24,649 bases of DNA from JAZSQT01 sp045538075 (GTDB lineage: Bacteria; Chrysiogenota; Deferribacteres; Deferribacterales; Mucispirillaceae), in assembly GCA_045538075.1 (NCBI GenBank), contig JAZSQT010000125.1, positions 1 to 24,649 of the forward strand, in the 5' to 3' direction. Under the pieces are notes generated by a model. The model was not told where the DNA came from. It made no database searches and worked only from the letters and a program-made list of their open reading frames with translations. The position numbers were made by a program, and so were the translations under genes. Of the stretch, positions 7,172 to 14,643 are shown one piece after another (the first letter of the stretch is position 1; the number at the start of each line of letters is the position of its first letter).

Positions 7172-8677
7172 ATGAAAATGAAAAAATATGAAGCATCAGA
7201 CATGAAAGAAGCCTTGAAATTAATTAAGCAGGATTTAGGTCCAGATGCTGTTATATTATCTACTCGTAAAGTAATGAAAAGCAATAATTTTGGTCTTTTT
7301 TCAAAGCCAGTTTTAGAAGTTACTGCAGCTGTTGATTATAAAGGCGAAAAGAAGCAACCTTTGCCTCAAAATAAAAAAACTCACAGAAATATACGCATTG
7401 ACGATGATGGGCCATATTCATCTTATAGCCCTCAATATGTTGCAAAAAATAGACCACACAAATATAACGCTGCAAGAAAAAAAGAAGTTCAGCATATTGA
7501 TAAAGAAAAACATATTGAATATTACGATAATGATGATAACCAAGTGATTAGGCAGACTTTTGGATACGATAGCTACAAGAGTGAGCCTTTTATAGATGAA
7601 ATTGAAGAAAAAGAATACGTTGAGCTTGCTCCACCTCCAGTTGCACCACGCAAAAGACAAAAAACTGCACCGAGATTAGTAGATAACGATGATGAGTATT
7701 TTGATAAATATTCACCAATAGAAGAGAAAAAAGACGATACTATTGAAAAAATGACTGCATTAATTTCTTCTTTAGGGTTAGATAAACTGCCAGCTTTATT
7801 AGAAGATATAGGTGATATTAAAAAACAATTATCAGAAATGAAGAATAATATGGCAGAAAATATGGCAATAGATTTGCCTGATAAATTAAGAGAATTTTAT
7901 ACTATTTTTACTAAAAATGGTATTGATGAAGTCGTTTCCTATAGGTTTTTAAAGAGTATGGAAAAGCGTATTGCAGATAATTTAACGGGAATACAGTTTA
8001 AAAATGCTGCAATAGATATGCTTTCAGAATTAATAATGGTAGAAGAAGATTATAGCCAAGTTATGAGCAAAAGAATTATTGCTTTAGTTGGCCCTACTGG
8101 AGTTGGCAAAACTACTACTATTGCAAAAATTGCAGCAAGTCTTACATTAAAATATAATAAAAAAGTATGTTTAATTACATTAGATAACTTTAGAATTGGT
8201 GCTGTAGAACAATTAAAAACGTATGCAGAAATAGTAAATGTTCCTCTTTACGTTGCTACAACTCCAGAAGAATTAAAACGTATTATCCGTGAAGTAAAAA
8301 ATAGATACGATTGTATTTTGCTTGATTCTATGGGAAGAAGTCAATTTGATGTTAATGAAATCAAGAAGATTGGAGATTTTTTAAAAGTAGATGAAAGTAT
8401 ATCTACTTGTCTCGTTATGTCTCTTGCATCTAATCATCAAGAATTATACGATACAGTAGAAAGATATTCTTCATTATTGCCAGAATATTTTATTTTTACG
8501 AAGTTAGACGAAACTCGTTATTTTGGTCCATTAGTTAATTTACCAGTAAAAAAGAATATACCTATACTACTCGTTGCTACTGGTCAAAATGTGCCAGATG
8601 ATATGGAAGTTCCAAATGGCAAGAAGATTGCTAAGAGATTATTACAGGAAATTCCTACACTTTGGAGCGAAAAATGA
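7172..8677 (+). CDS. flhF: flagellar biosynthesis GTPase FlhF
   Basis: FlhF is an SRP-type GTPase that sets the place and number of flagella with FlhG. Using the ATG at 7172 the protein has 501 aa and starts MKMKKYEASDMKEALKLIKQ, the typical FlhF N-terminus. GGAG lies 11 nt upstream and the promoter -10 is at 7121-7126. The reading frame could extend to a GTG at 7130, but that would sit at the transcription start. A long charged, low-complexity linker (about 55-190) is followed by the NG domain: GPTGVGKT (307-314), DSMGRS (385-390; usually DTAGR) and TKLD (443-446). The stop overlaps the flhG start (ATGA), so translation is coupled. Confidence 0.95.
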   Translation: MKMKKYEASDMKEALKLIKQDLGPDAVILSTRKVMKSNNFGLFSKPVLEVTAAVDYKGEKKQPLPQNKKTHRNIRIDDDGPYSSYSPQYVAKNRPHKYNAARKKEVQHIDKEKHIEYYDNDDNQVIRQTFGYDSYKSEPFIDEIEEKEYVELAPPPVAPRKRQKTAPRLVDNDDEYFDKYSPIEEKKDDTIEKMTALISSLGLDKLPALLEDIGDIKKQLSEMKNNMAENMAIDLPDKLREFYTIFTKNGIDEVVSYRFLKSMEKRIADNLTGIQFKNAAIDMLSELIMVEEDYSQVMSKRIIALVGPTGVGKTTTIAKIAASLTLKYNKKVCLITLDNFRIGAVEQLKTYAEIVNVPLYVATTPEELKRIIREVKNRYDCILLDSMGRSQFDVNEIKKIGDFLKVDESISTCLVMSLASNHQELYDTVERYSSLLPEYFIFTKLDETRYFGPLVNLPVKKNIPILLVATGQNVPDDMEVPNGKKIAKRLLQEIPTLWSEK

Positions 8678-9516
8678 CAGATCAAGCCTATAATTTAAGA
8701 AAACGAGCATGGGAATCTAACAGACATAGCCACTATATTTCAGTATCAAGTGGTAAAGGTGGAGTTGGAAAAACTAATTTTACAGTAAATATGGCGTGCC
8801 AACTTGCAGCAATGGGAAAAAAAGTTCTCATTTTTGATGCCGATTTAGGGTTAGCTAATGTTGATATAATGTTATCTCTTTCTGTTACTGCTACAGTAAA
8901 AAAATATCTTGATGGTAGGGCTACTATTGATGATATTTTAAAGAAAAACATTTACGGTTTTGACGTGTTTCCGGCCTCAAGTGGTTTTATGGAGCTTTCA
9001 GTTTTATCAGAAGCTGAATACGAAAAAATATTTAACATATTTATGACTCTTGATGGCAAATACGATTATATTATATTTGATACTGGAGCTGGTATTGCAG
9101 ATTCTGTTGTTAGATTTGCAAGTATAGCAGATACTGTTATAGTTGTTACTCAACCAGAACCTACAGCAATCACAGATGCTTACGCTTTTATGAAAGTCGT
9201 TAGCCAATCTTATAATATTAAAAAAATAAAAGTAGTGTTTAATAGAGTAGATGACTTGCAAAATTCAGAAAATGTATATAAAAGTTTAAAAGGTGTTGCA
9301 GATAAATTTTTATGTGTTGAACTTGAACTTTTAGGTCATTTAAGAGATGATAAATTAGTTAGAAAAGCAATAAGAGCTCAAAAACCAATTAGCATTTTAG
9401 AGCCTAAAGCTCAATTTTCTAAAGATATTCAAGATTGTGCTAAACGTCTTGTTGGTGTTCCAGTAGAAAAAAAATCTGCTAATGTTTACGAGCTTTTTAA
9501 AGGGGTGTTCAAATGA
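8674..9516 (+). CDS. flhG: MinD-like ATPase FlhG (flagellar number regulator)
   Basis: FlhG is a MinD/ParA-type ATPase that stimulates FlhF GTPase and limits flagellar number. With the ATG at 8674 (overlapping the flhF TGA, GGAG 6 nt upstream) it has 280 aa and begins MTDQAYNLRKRAWESN. This carries the DQAxxLR motif (residues 3-9) known as the FlhF-activating element. A TTG 12 nt further upstream would add four residues but lies over the ribosome binding site. The deviant Walker A is GKGGVGKT (27-34), DADLGLANVD follows at about 55, and Walker B is YIIFDTGAG with Asp136. The stop overlaps the start of the next gene by 4 nt. Confidence 0.94.
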   Translation: MTDQAYNLRKRAWESNRHSHYISVSSGKGGVGKTNFTVNMACQLAAMGKKVLIFDADLGLANVDIMLSLSVTATVKKYLDGRATIDDILKKNIYGFDVFPASSGFMELSVLSEAEYEKIFNIFMTLDGKYDYIIFDTGAGIADSVVRFASIADTVIVVTQPEPTAITDAYAFMKVVSQSYNIKKIKVVFNRVDDLQNSENVYKSLKGVADKFLCVELELLGHLRDDKLVRKAIRAQKPISILEPKAQFSKDIQDCAKRLVGVPVEKKSANVYELFKGVFK

Positions 9517-9716
9517 TTTCCTCTTTAAAGTATATGCCTATTTTGTTAGCCTCTTTAGTAACAACTGGTTCTTTCTTGTTTAAAATACTTGTAGCAGAAC
9601 CAAAATTGACATATTATTTAAGAGATATTATAGTATTTTTTATAATATATTTTGTTACTAAAACATTATCTCAAAATTTGGCAAGAATATTTAAAAATTA
9701 CTGGAAGATACTTTAA
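9513..9716 (+). CDS. small two-span membrane protein between flhG and fliA, 67 aa
   Basis: I do not recognise a named family. Two hydrophobic stretches (about residues 8-28 and 37-53) suggest two membrane spans, with a basic C-terminus (ARIFKNYWK). Its ATG overlaps the flhG TGA (ATGA) and its TAA overlaps the fliA ATG (TAATG). It is therefore translationally coupled on both sides in the operon flhF-flhG-this-fliA, and overlap on both sides argues strongly that it is a real gene. A role in flagellar assembly or in membrane attachment of FlhF/FlhG would fit the context, but this is inference only. Confidence 0.75.
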   Translation: MISSLKYMPILLASLVTTGSFLFKILVAEPKLTYYLRDIIVFFIIYFVTKTLSQNLARIFKNYWKIL

Positions 9717-10447
9717 TGATTAATGAGGCAGAAACCTTGACAAAATTTACGGAAGAAGAAAAAAACGATATAGTTTTAGAATTTCTTCCAAAGATAAAGT
9801 CGTGGACTATTCGTCTCAAAGGCACTCTCCCTGATAGTGTTGATGTAGATGATTTATATTCAGCTGCGTCTATTGGGCTTATTGAAGCTATGGAGAGATT
9901 TGATAAAAGCAGAAATGTTGCTTTTAGCACTTATGCAGAAAGGCGTATTAAAGGAGCTATATTAGATTCTTTAAGAAATCTTGACTTTTTGCCACGTAAC
10001 GTTAGGACGAGACTTAAAGCCTTAGAAAGTGCAATTGCTGAATTATCTTCTAAGTTAGGTAGGCACCCAACAGTTGATGAAATTGTTGAAAATACAGATT
10101 TTGATAAAGAAGATGTTTATAAACTTCAAAATTTAAAAGAACATGATAAAATGTTGTCTCTTGATGAAACAGTTGGAGATGACGATAGCAATTTAATAGA
10201 TTTAATTAAAAGCACAGATTTAACTCCAGAAGATGAGTTAATGAAAGTTAAACTTACAGAAAGGCTTGCCTCCGAGATAGATAAATTATCTGATAAAGAA
10301 AGGCAAGTCGTTTCTTTATATTATTATGAGGAATTAACGATGAAAGAGACGGCAGAAGTATTAGGAGTTACAGAATCTCGTGTATCTCAAATACATACTT
10401 CTGCTATGCAAAAATTAAAGAGGAGGCTAAAGGACCTTTATGAGTAA
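9716..10447 (+). CDS. fliA: flagellar sigma factor 28 (FliA/SigD)
   Basis: FliA directs RNA polymerase to late flagellar and chemotaxis promoters. The 243-aa length is typical. Region 2 is visible as DVDDLYSAASIGLIEAMERF and FSTYAERRIKGAILDSLR, region 3 as the ELSSKLGRHPTVDEI stretch, and region 4 as LSDKERQVVSLYYYEELTMK with the helix-turn-helix ETAEVLGVTESRVSQIH. The FSTYAERRIKGAILDSLR block is diagnostic of the sigma-28 group. The ATG overlaps the stop of the small membrane gene, and the end overlaps cheB by 8 nt. I saw no convincing sigma-28 promoter in the gaps of the window. An anti-sigma factor FlgM is not in view. Confidence 0.95.
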   Translation: MINEAETLTKFTEEEKNDIVLEFLPKIKSWTIRLKGTLPDSVDVDDLYSAASIGLIEAMERFDKSRNVAFSTYAERRIKGAILDSLRNLDFLPRNVRTRLKALESAIAELSSKLGRHPTVDEIVENTDFDKEDVYKLQNLKEHDKMLSLDETVGDDDSNLIDLIKSTDLTPEDELMKVKLTERLASEIDKLSDKERQVVSLYYYEELTMKETAEVLGVTESRVSQIHTSAMQKLKRRLKDLYE

Positions 10448-11531
10448 AATTAAAATCTTAATAGTTGATGATTCAGTTTTTATGAGAAAAGCCCTTGAAA
10501 GTATTTTCAAGGAAGAAGCTGACATGGAAATAGTAGGACTTGCAAGAAATGGCGAGGAAGCTATTGAAATGGTTAAAAGATATTCTCCAGATGTTATTAC
10601 TCTTGATATAGAAATGCCAGTTATGGACGGACTTACGGCTCTTGAACATATTATGCGTGATAACCCAACACCAACAATTATGGTTAGTTCTCTTACTCAA
10701 GAAGGAGCCGATGCCACTTTAAGAGGTCTCGATTTAGGTGCAGTAGATTTTATTTCAAAAGATCCTACAATGAGCACAAGCACTACTAATATTGAAACAG
10801 ATTTAAAAGCTAAAATTCGCAAATTTGCAAAAAATAAAGCAATGATGAGACTTTTGACACCAAGAAAAATGTCGTCAGCAACTCCTACAATAGATACTCG
10901 TCATGCACCAGCTGGTAGAGGTGCTGTAGGCTCATCAAGAGTTACTGTTGCAAAATCTGGCATTAAAAGAGTTGTTGCATTAGGAACATCTACTGGTGGT
11001 CCACAATCTTTACAAAAAGTAATTCCTTTCTTGCCAGAAGATTTAAATGTGCCAGTAGTTATTACTCAACATATGCCACCAAATTTTACTCAATCTCTTG
11101 CAACAAGGCTTAATTCCCTTTCAAAACTTACAGTTATTGAAGCTCAAGGTAAAGAAAAATTAGAACCAGGAGTTGTATATATAGCAAAAGGTGGAATGCA
11201 CCTTACTTTCAAAAAAGTTGGTGCTCACGTTTATACTGATATTTCTCCAGAACCTACAAATTGTTTTAATATTCCAAGTGTTGATGTAATGGTTGATTCT
11301 ATTACAGAAATATACGGTAGAGAATGTTTAGGGGTAATAATGACTGGTATGGGTTCAGATGGCTCAAAAGGTCTTGCAAAATTAAAACAAGCAGGCGGAA
11401 CAATTATTGCTCAAGATGAAGCAAGTTGTATAGTTTATGGTATGCCTCGTGCAGTTATTGATGCAGGAATTGCTGATGAAATTGTGCCACTTGAGGATAT
11501 AGCAGGAAGAATAGCATATCATTGTAAATAA
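10440..11531 (+). CDS. cheB: chemotaxis response regulator / protein-glutamate methylesterase CheB
   Basis: CheB removes methyl groups from (and deamidates) chemoreceptors when phosphorylated by CheA. The 363-aa protein has an N-terminal receiver domain with acidic pair D10/D11, phosphoacceptor D56 (LDIEMP) and the conserved lysine in DFISKDP. A linker (about 125-175) leads to the methylesterase domain with GTSTGGP (active Ser), QHMPPNFT (His) and MTGMGSDG (Asp), the catalytic triad. The start overlaps fliA by 8 nt, with AAAGGA just upstream. It is separated from its partner cheR by more than 10 kb within the same island. Confidence 0.96.
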   Translation: MSKIKILIVDDSVFMRKALESIFKEEADMEIVGLARNGEEAIEMVKRYSPDVITLDIEMPVMDGLTALEHIMRDNPTPTIMVSSLTQEGADATLRGLDLGAVDFISKDPTMSTSTTNIETDLKAKIRKFAKNKAMMRLLTPRKMSSATPTIDTRHAPAGRGAVGSSRVTVAKSGIKRVVALGTSTGGPQSLQKVIPFLPEDLNVPVVITQHMPPNFTQSLATRLNSLSKLTVIEAQGKEKLEPGVVYIAKGGMHLTFKKVGAHVYTDISPEPTNCFNIPSVDVMVDSITEIYGRECLGVIMTGMGSDGSKGLAKLKQAGGTIIAQDEASCIVYGMPRAVIDAGIADEIVPLEDIAGRIAYHCK

Positions 11532-11533
11532 CG

Positions 11534-11606
11534 TTTTTTGCTAATATTTTTGCTTTACACTTCGTTGTTTTAAAGAATTATAAAGGCAAAAAAATTTAGC
11601 AAAAAA
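11534..11606. repeat. imperfect inverted repeat between cheB and fliM
   Basis: TTTTTTGCTAA...TTTTTGC (11534-11553) pairs with GCAAAAAAATTTAGCAAAAAA (11586-11606, key bases GC...TTTAGC), giving a stem of about 20 bp with one or two mismatches and a 32-nt loop. It fills much of the 133-nt gap after cheB. The 3' arm is followed by GATAATTAAT rather than a T run, so it is not a textbook terminator. It may be a processing or mRNA stability element. Confidence 0.5.
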
Positions 11607-11664
11607 GATAATTAATATTTTATAAAAAAGTATATCCTTAAAATAATATTAGGAGTTAAGGAAT

Positions 11665-12684
11665 ATGGCAGATATTTTAAGTCAAGACGAAATTGATGCT
11701 CTATTATCAACAGTATCAGATGATACTATGGATTCGTCTTATGAAGGGAGCGATACAGATTTACCACCTGAATTTGTCCCTAAAAAAATATCTATATACG
11801 ATTTTAGGCGACCAGATAGGGTATCTAAAGAACAGTTAAGGTCTATTAGAAATTTACACGATAAATTTGCAAGAAACTTTTCTTCTGATTTATCAAGTTT
11901 CTTAAGAACTATTACTGATATTTCATTAGTTAGTGTTGACCAAATGACTTATGGTGAATTTCTTATGTCATTACCTGACCCTACTAGTTTTAATATAATT
12001 AGTATGATTCCTTTGCAAGGTAATGCCGTATTAGAAATTAACCCATCATTAATTTTTCCTATAGTAGATAAATTATTAGGTGGACAAGGGTTGCCGTTAT
12101 TCCACGTTCGTGAATTGACTCCCCTTGAAATGACTATTATTGATGGGATTATTACTTTAATTTTAAAAGATTTAGAAGATGTATGGAAACAAATCGTTCC
12201 TAATGTTAGGTTAAAAAAAGAATTAAGTGAAAATTCTCCTCACGTAATTCAGATTGTAGCTCAAAATGAGGTTGTAGTATTAATTGTATTTGAAATTAAG
12301 TTTGGCGAAGCAACTGGAATGATGAATTTATGTTTACCAGCATTAATTTTAGAGCCTATTTTAAATAAAATTAGTTCACAAGATTGGCTTATTGGAGCAA
12401 AAAAAGGTCGTTCAGGTGAATATGAATCTCGTATTTTAGAACTACTTGAAAATATTAATGTTCCTTTAATTGTTGAGTTAGGAAGGACTAAATTAAAAGT
12501 AGGTGAAATACTTGAATTAAAAGAAAATGATACTATAATATTAAATAAGAAAGCTAAAAGACCTTTAAATGTATATATTAGCAATAAACATAAATTTTTT
12601 GGTGCCTTAGGTATTTTAGGTATTAAAAAAGCAATAAAAATTACTAGGGCAACTACGGAGCAGGATGATGAAAGAACCAGTTAA
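11665..12684 (+). CDS. fliM: flagellar motor switch protein FliM
   Basis: FliM is the C-ring protein that binds CheY-P. The 339-aa length is normal. The N-terminus MADILSQDEIDALLS carries the classic CheY-binding peptide (about residues 5-15). The middle domain shows RNLHDKFARNFSSDLSSFLR, the conserved DQMTYGEFL and a GGQG motif near residue 145. The C-terminal SpoA domain is about 265-330 (VELGRTKLKVGEILELK). AGGAG lies 9 nt before the ATG. The end overlaps the next gene by 20 nt, and the hairpin upstream (11534-11606) may mark a transcript boundary after cheB. Confidence 0.96.
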   Translation: MADILSQDEIDALLSTVSDDTMDSSYEGSDTDLPPEFVPKKISIYDFRRPDRVSKEQLRSIRNLHDKFARNFSSDLSSFLRTITDISLVSVDQMTYGEFLMSLPDPTSFNIISMIPLQGNAVLEINPSLIFPIVDKLLGGQGLPLFHVRELTPLEMTIIDGIITLILKDLEDVWKQIVPNVRLKKELSENSPHVIQIVAQNEVVVLIVFEIKFGEATGMMNLCLPALILEPILNKISSQDWLIGAKKGRSGEYESRILELLENINVPLIVELGRTKLKVGEILELKENDTIILNKKAKRPLNVYISNKHKFFGALGILGIKKAIKITRATTEQDDERTS

Positions 12685-13564
12685 TTTTTCCAAGCAACCA
12701 AAAATGGAAACTTTTTGTAAAATATTATCTGAAACTTTTGCTACTGCTATTAGTGCTATAACTTCTCAGTCAGCAGATACTCCGTTAGTTGATGTATTAA
12801 TGTGCGATTCTCAAGGTATGTTTGAAGATTTTTCTGACGAGGCTTTCGTTTCGGCTACAGAAAGTAATACTGGGTTTGAAGCTGGATTGTTTTTTAAAAC
12901 TACCGATATTACTATGCTTGCAGATTTTATGTTGGCTGGTGATGGAGATAGTAAAGATGAACTTGATGATGAAGTTATAGATGCAGTTAAAGAACTTGCA
13001 TCTCAATTACTAAGTGCAATTAATGTTCCAGTAGAAGATGCCCTTAAAAAGAAATTTTCTATTAAGGTAGATGATGTTGTTAAAAATTCATCTTCAGCAG
13101 TTTTTCAAGCCTCAGAATATATGGTAGTAGATTTTTCTGGTTCAATAGATGGTAGGACTGTAAATTTTCGTTTCTTTATGGACGGTGAGTTATCAGGGTA
13201 TTTGAGTTCATCTTCAGATGCAGAAAGTGGCTCAAATAATTCAACTTCATTTTTTGATGATTCTCCTGTTCAACAACCAGTTGCTGCTACATCATCTGGA
13301 AATCAAAATTTAGATTTATTATTAGATATAGATATTCCTATTAGTGTTAGAATGGGAAGTGCTAAATTATTTTTAAAAGATATTTTAGGGTTAGGGCCTG
13401 GAAATATTGTAGAATTAGAACAAAATGCAGATGAATCAATAGAGCTTGCAATAAATGATAAAGTTATTGCAAGGGGCGAAGTTGTTATTGTTGACGGATA
13501 TTTTGGCTTTAGAATTAAAGAAATTGTTAGCAAGGCAGAAAGAATTAAAAAATTAAAAGATTGA
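12665..13564 (+). CDS. fliN: flagellar motor switch protein FliN/FliY-type with CheC-like N-terminal region
   Basis: The C-terminal 80 residues (about 215-299: LLLDIDIPISVRMGSAKLFL, then GPGNIVELEQN and DGYFGFRI) are a clear FliN SpoA domain that builds the lower C-ring. The protein is 299 aa, far longer than plain FliN. Residues about 15-190 resemble a CheC/FliY-type domain, but where CheC-family phosphatases have (D/S)x3Ex2N I see D106-x3-E110-x2-Ser113 and E23-x2-Ala26, so both Asn positions are lost. The FliY CheY-binding peptide is also absent. A Ser/Asp/Asn-rich linker (about 180-210) joins the parts. The start is ATG 12665 or, with better spacing from GGAG, the adjacent ATG 12668. It overlaps fliM by 20 nt. 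Confidence 0.9.
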   Translation: MMKEPVNFSKQPKMETFCKILSETFATAISAITSQSADTPLVDVLMCDSQGMFEDFSDEAFVSATESNTGFEAGLFFKTTDITMLADFMLAGDGDSKDELDDEVIDAVKELASQLLSAINVPVEDALKKKFSIKVDDVVKNSSSAVFQASEYMVVDFSGSIDGRTVNFRFFMDGELSGYLSSSSDAESGSNNSTSFFDDSPVQQPVAATSSGNQNLDLLLDIDIPISVRMGSAKLFLKDILGLGPGNIVELEQNADESIELAINDKVIARGEVVIVDGYFGFRIKEIVSKAERIKKLKD

Positions 13565-13626
13565 CACAGCGAAAGAAAAAATAAATAATATACTGATATA
13601 GGTTTATGTGAGGATCGGAGGATTTA

Positions 13627-14004
13627 ATGGCGTACGAACATGTAATCATTACAGTTGATGATTCAACTACTATGCGTAGGATTATTAAAAACACCCTACA
13701 AAAACTTGGCTTTACGGCTATTTTAGAAGCTGGAAATGGTATAGAAGCCCTTGAAATGATGTCTAAAAATAATGTTGATTTAATTGTTACTGACTGGAAT
13801 ATGCCAGAAATGGACGGTCTTACTTTCGTTAAAACTGTTAGACAAAAAGATCAATTTAAGGATACTCCTATTCTTATGATTACGACAGAAGCTGCAAAAG
13901 AGGATATTCTTACTGCATTAAGGAGTGGTGTAAATAACTACGTTGTAAAACCATTTACGCCAGATACATTACAGGAAAAAGTGTTTAAATTGTTGGATAT
14001 TTAA
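13627..14004 (+). CDS. cheY: chemotaxis response regulator CheY
   Basis: A stand-alone 125-aa receiver domain that carries the signal from CheA to FliM. It has the acidic pair D11/D12, phosphoacceptor D56 in VTDWNMPEMDG (the DWNMP form typical of CheY), Thr86, Tyr105 and Lys108 (VVKPF). A strong GGAGGA ribosome binding site is placed 6 nt before the ATG, so a high level of translation is expected. It follows fliN by 62 nt. I see no convincing promoter in this gap. It is followed after 1 nt by the CheZ-like gene. Confidence 0.95.
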   Translation: MAYEHVIITVDDSTTMRRIIKNTLQKLGFTAILEAGNGIEALEMMSKNNVDLIVTDWNMPEMDGLTFVKTVRQKDQFKDTPILMITTEAAKEDILTALRSGVNNYVVKPFTPDTLQEKVFKLLDI

Positions 14005-14005
14005 T

Positions 14006-14632
14006 ATGAGCGAATTTAAAGATCTAAATGAACTTTTAAGTATTGCAAGAAATATTAACGAAGGTAAATACGATGTAGTTAATATTTCTGTTGATCCAGA
14101 AAGTGAATTATACGATATAGCTCAATATTTTAATGAATCACTTAAAAAGTTAAAAACAGTATCTACAGTTATTGATGGTTCAGAACTTCCAACTTTTGAA
14201 AAAGTTTTGAATGGAGTTATATCTGATTCAAAACAAGCATCAGAAGATGTGCTTGCATACGTTGATAAAATTAACTTTAATATTGATGATATTAAAGAAA
14301 ATTTAGAATTAGTTAGGCAGTTTGTTACTGCTGGAGATTTTGCAAGGGCTTCAGGTATGCTTGAACGTCTTGAAGACAATGCTGTTAGTGGGCAAGATAT
14401 TTGTTTTGATATTGTTTCGTCATTAGAGTTTAGAGAAGCGACTAAACAAAAAATTGATGAAAGTATCAAAGTCGTTAATTCCCTTGAAGAAAGATTAGCA
14501 GCAATATTAATTAAATTAGGCATTAAACAGAATGTTATAGATGTTGACGTATTAGATAAAATTAAAGATACGAAAGAAATTCTACAAGACCAAGATCTTG
14601 TTGATAGATTATTAAAAGAATTTGGCGTATAA
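14006..14632 (+). CDS. cheZ: CheZ-like CheY-P phosphatase
   Basis: The 208-aa, largely helical protein matches CheZ in pattern. The segment LEFREATKQKI (140-150) aligns with the CheZ active-site helix QDFQDLTGQVI, keeping the catalytic Gln (Gln148) but with Glu144 where E. coli CheZ has Asp143. The C-terminus DLVDRLLKEFGV (197-208) resembles the C-terminal CheY-binding peptide of CheZ (VDDLLASLGF). Position directly between cheY and cheA supports the role. The protein would dephosphorylate CheY-P, which fits with the FliN homologue having lost its CheC-type catalytic Asn residues. Overall similarity is low, so the call rests on these two motifs, length and context. Confidence 0.8.
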   Translation: MSEFKDLNELLSIARNINEGKYDVVNISVDPESELYDIAQYFNESLKKLKTVSTVIDGSELPTFEKVLNGVISDSKQASEDVLAYVDKINFNIDDIKENLELVRQFVTAGDFARASGMLERLEDNAVSGQDICFDIVSSLEFREATKQKIDESIKVVNSLEERLAAILIKLGIKQNVIDVDVLDKIKDTKEILQDQDLVDRLLKEFGV

Positions 14633-14643
14633 GCAGGTGAACA

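Noticed and set aside
8662..8673. TTG start adding four residues to FlhG
   Set aside because: It overlaps the GGAG ribosome binding site of the ATG at 8674, which overlaps the flhF stop as expected for coupled genes.
12261..12584. 107-aa antisense frame opposite fliM
   Set aside because: Lies opposite the conserved FliM C-terminal domain, and its composition is typical of a complementary-strand artefact.
14122..14523. 133-aa antisense frame opposite cheZ
   Set aside because: Shadow frame: Ser/Leu-rich, no ribosome binding site or domain, and wholly inside a well-supported gene.
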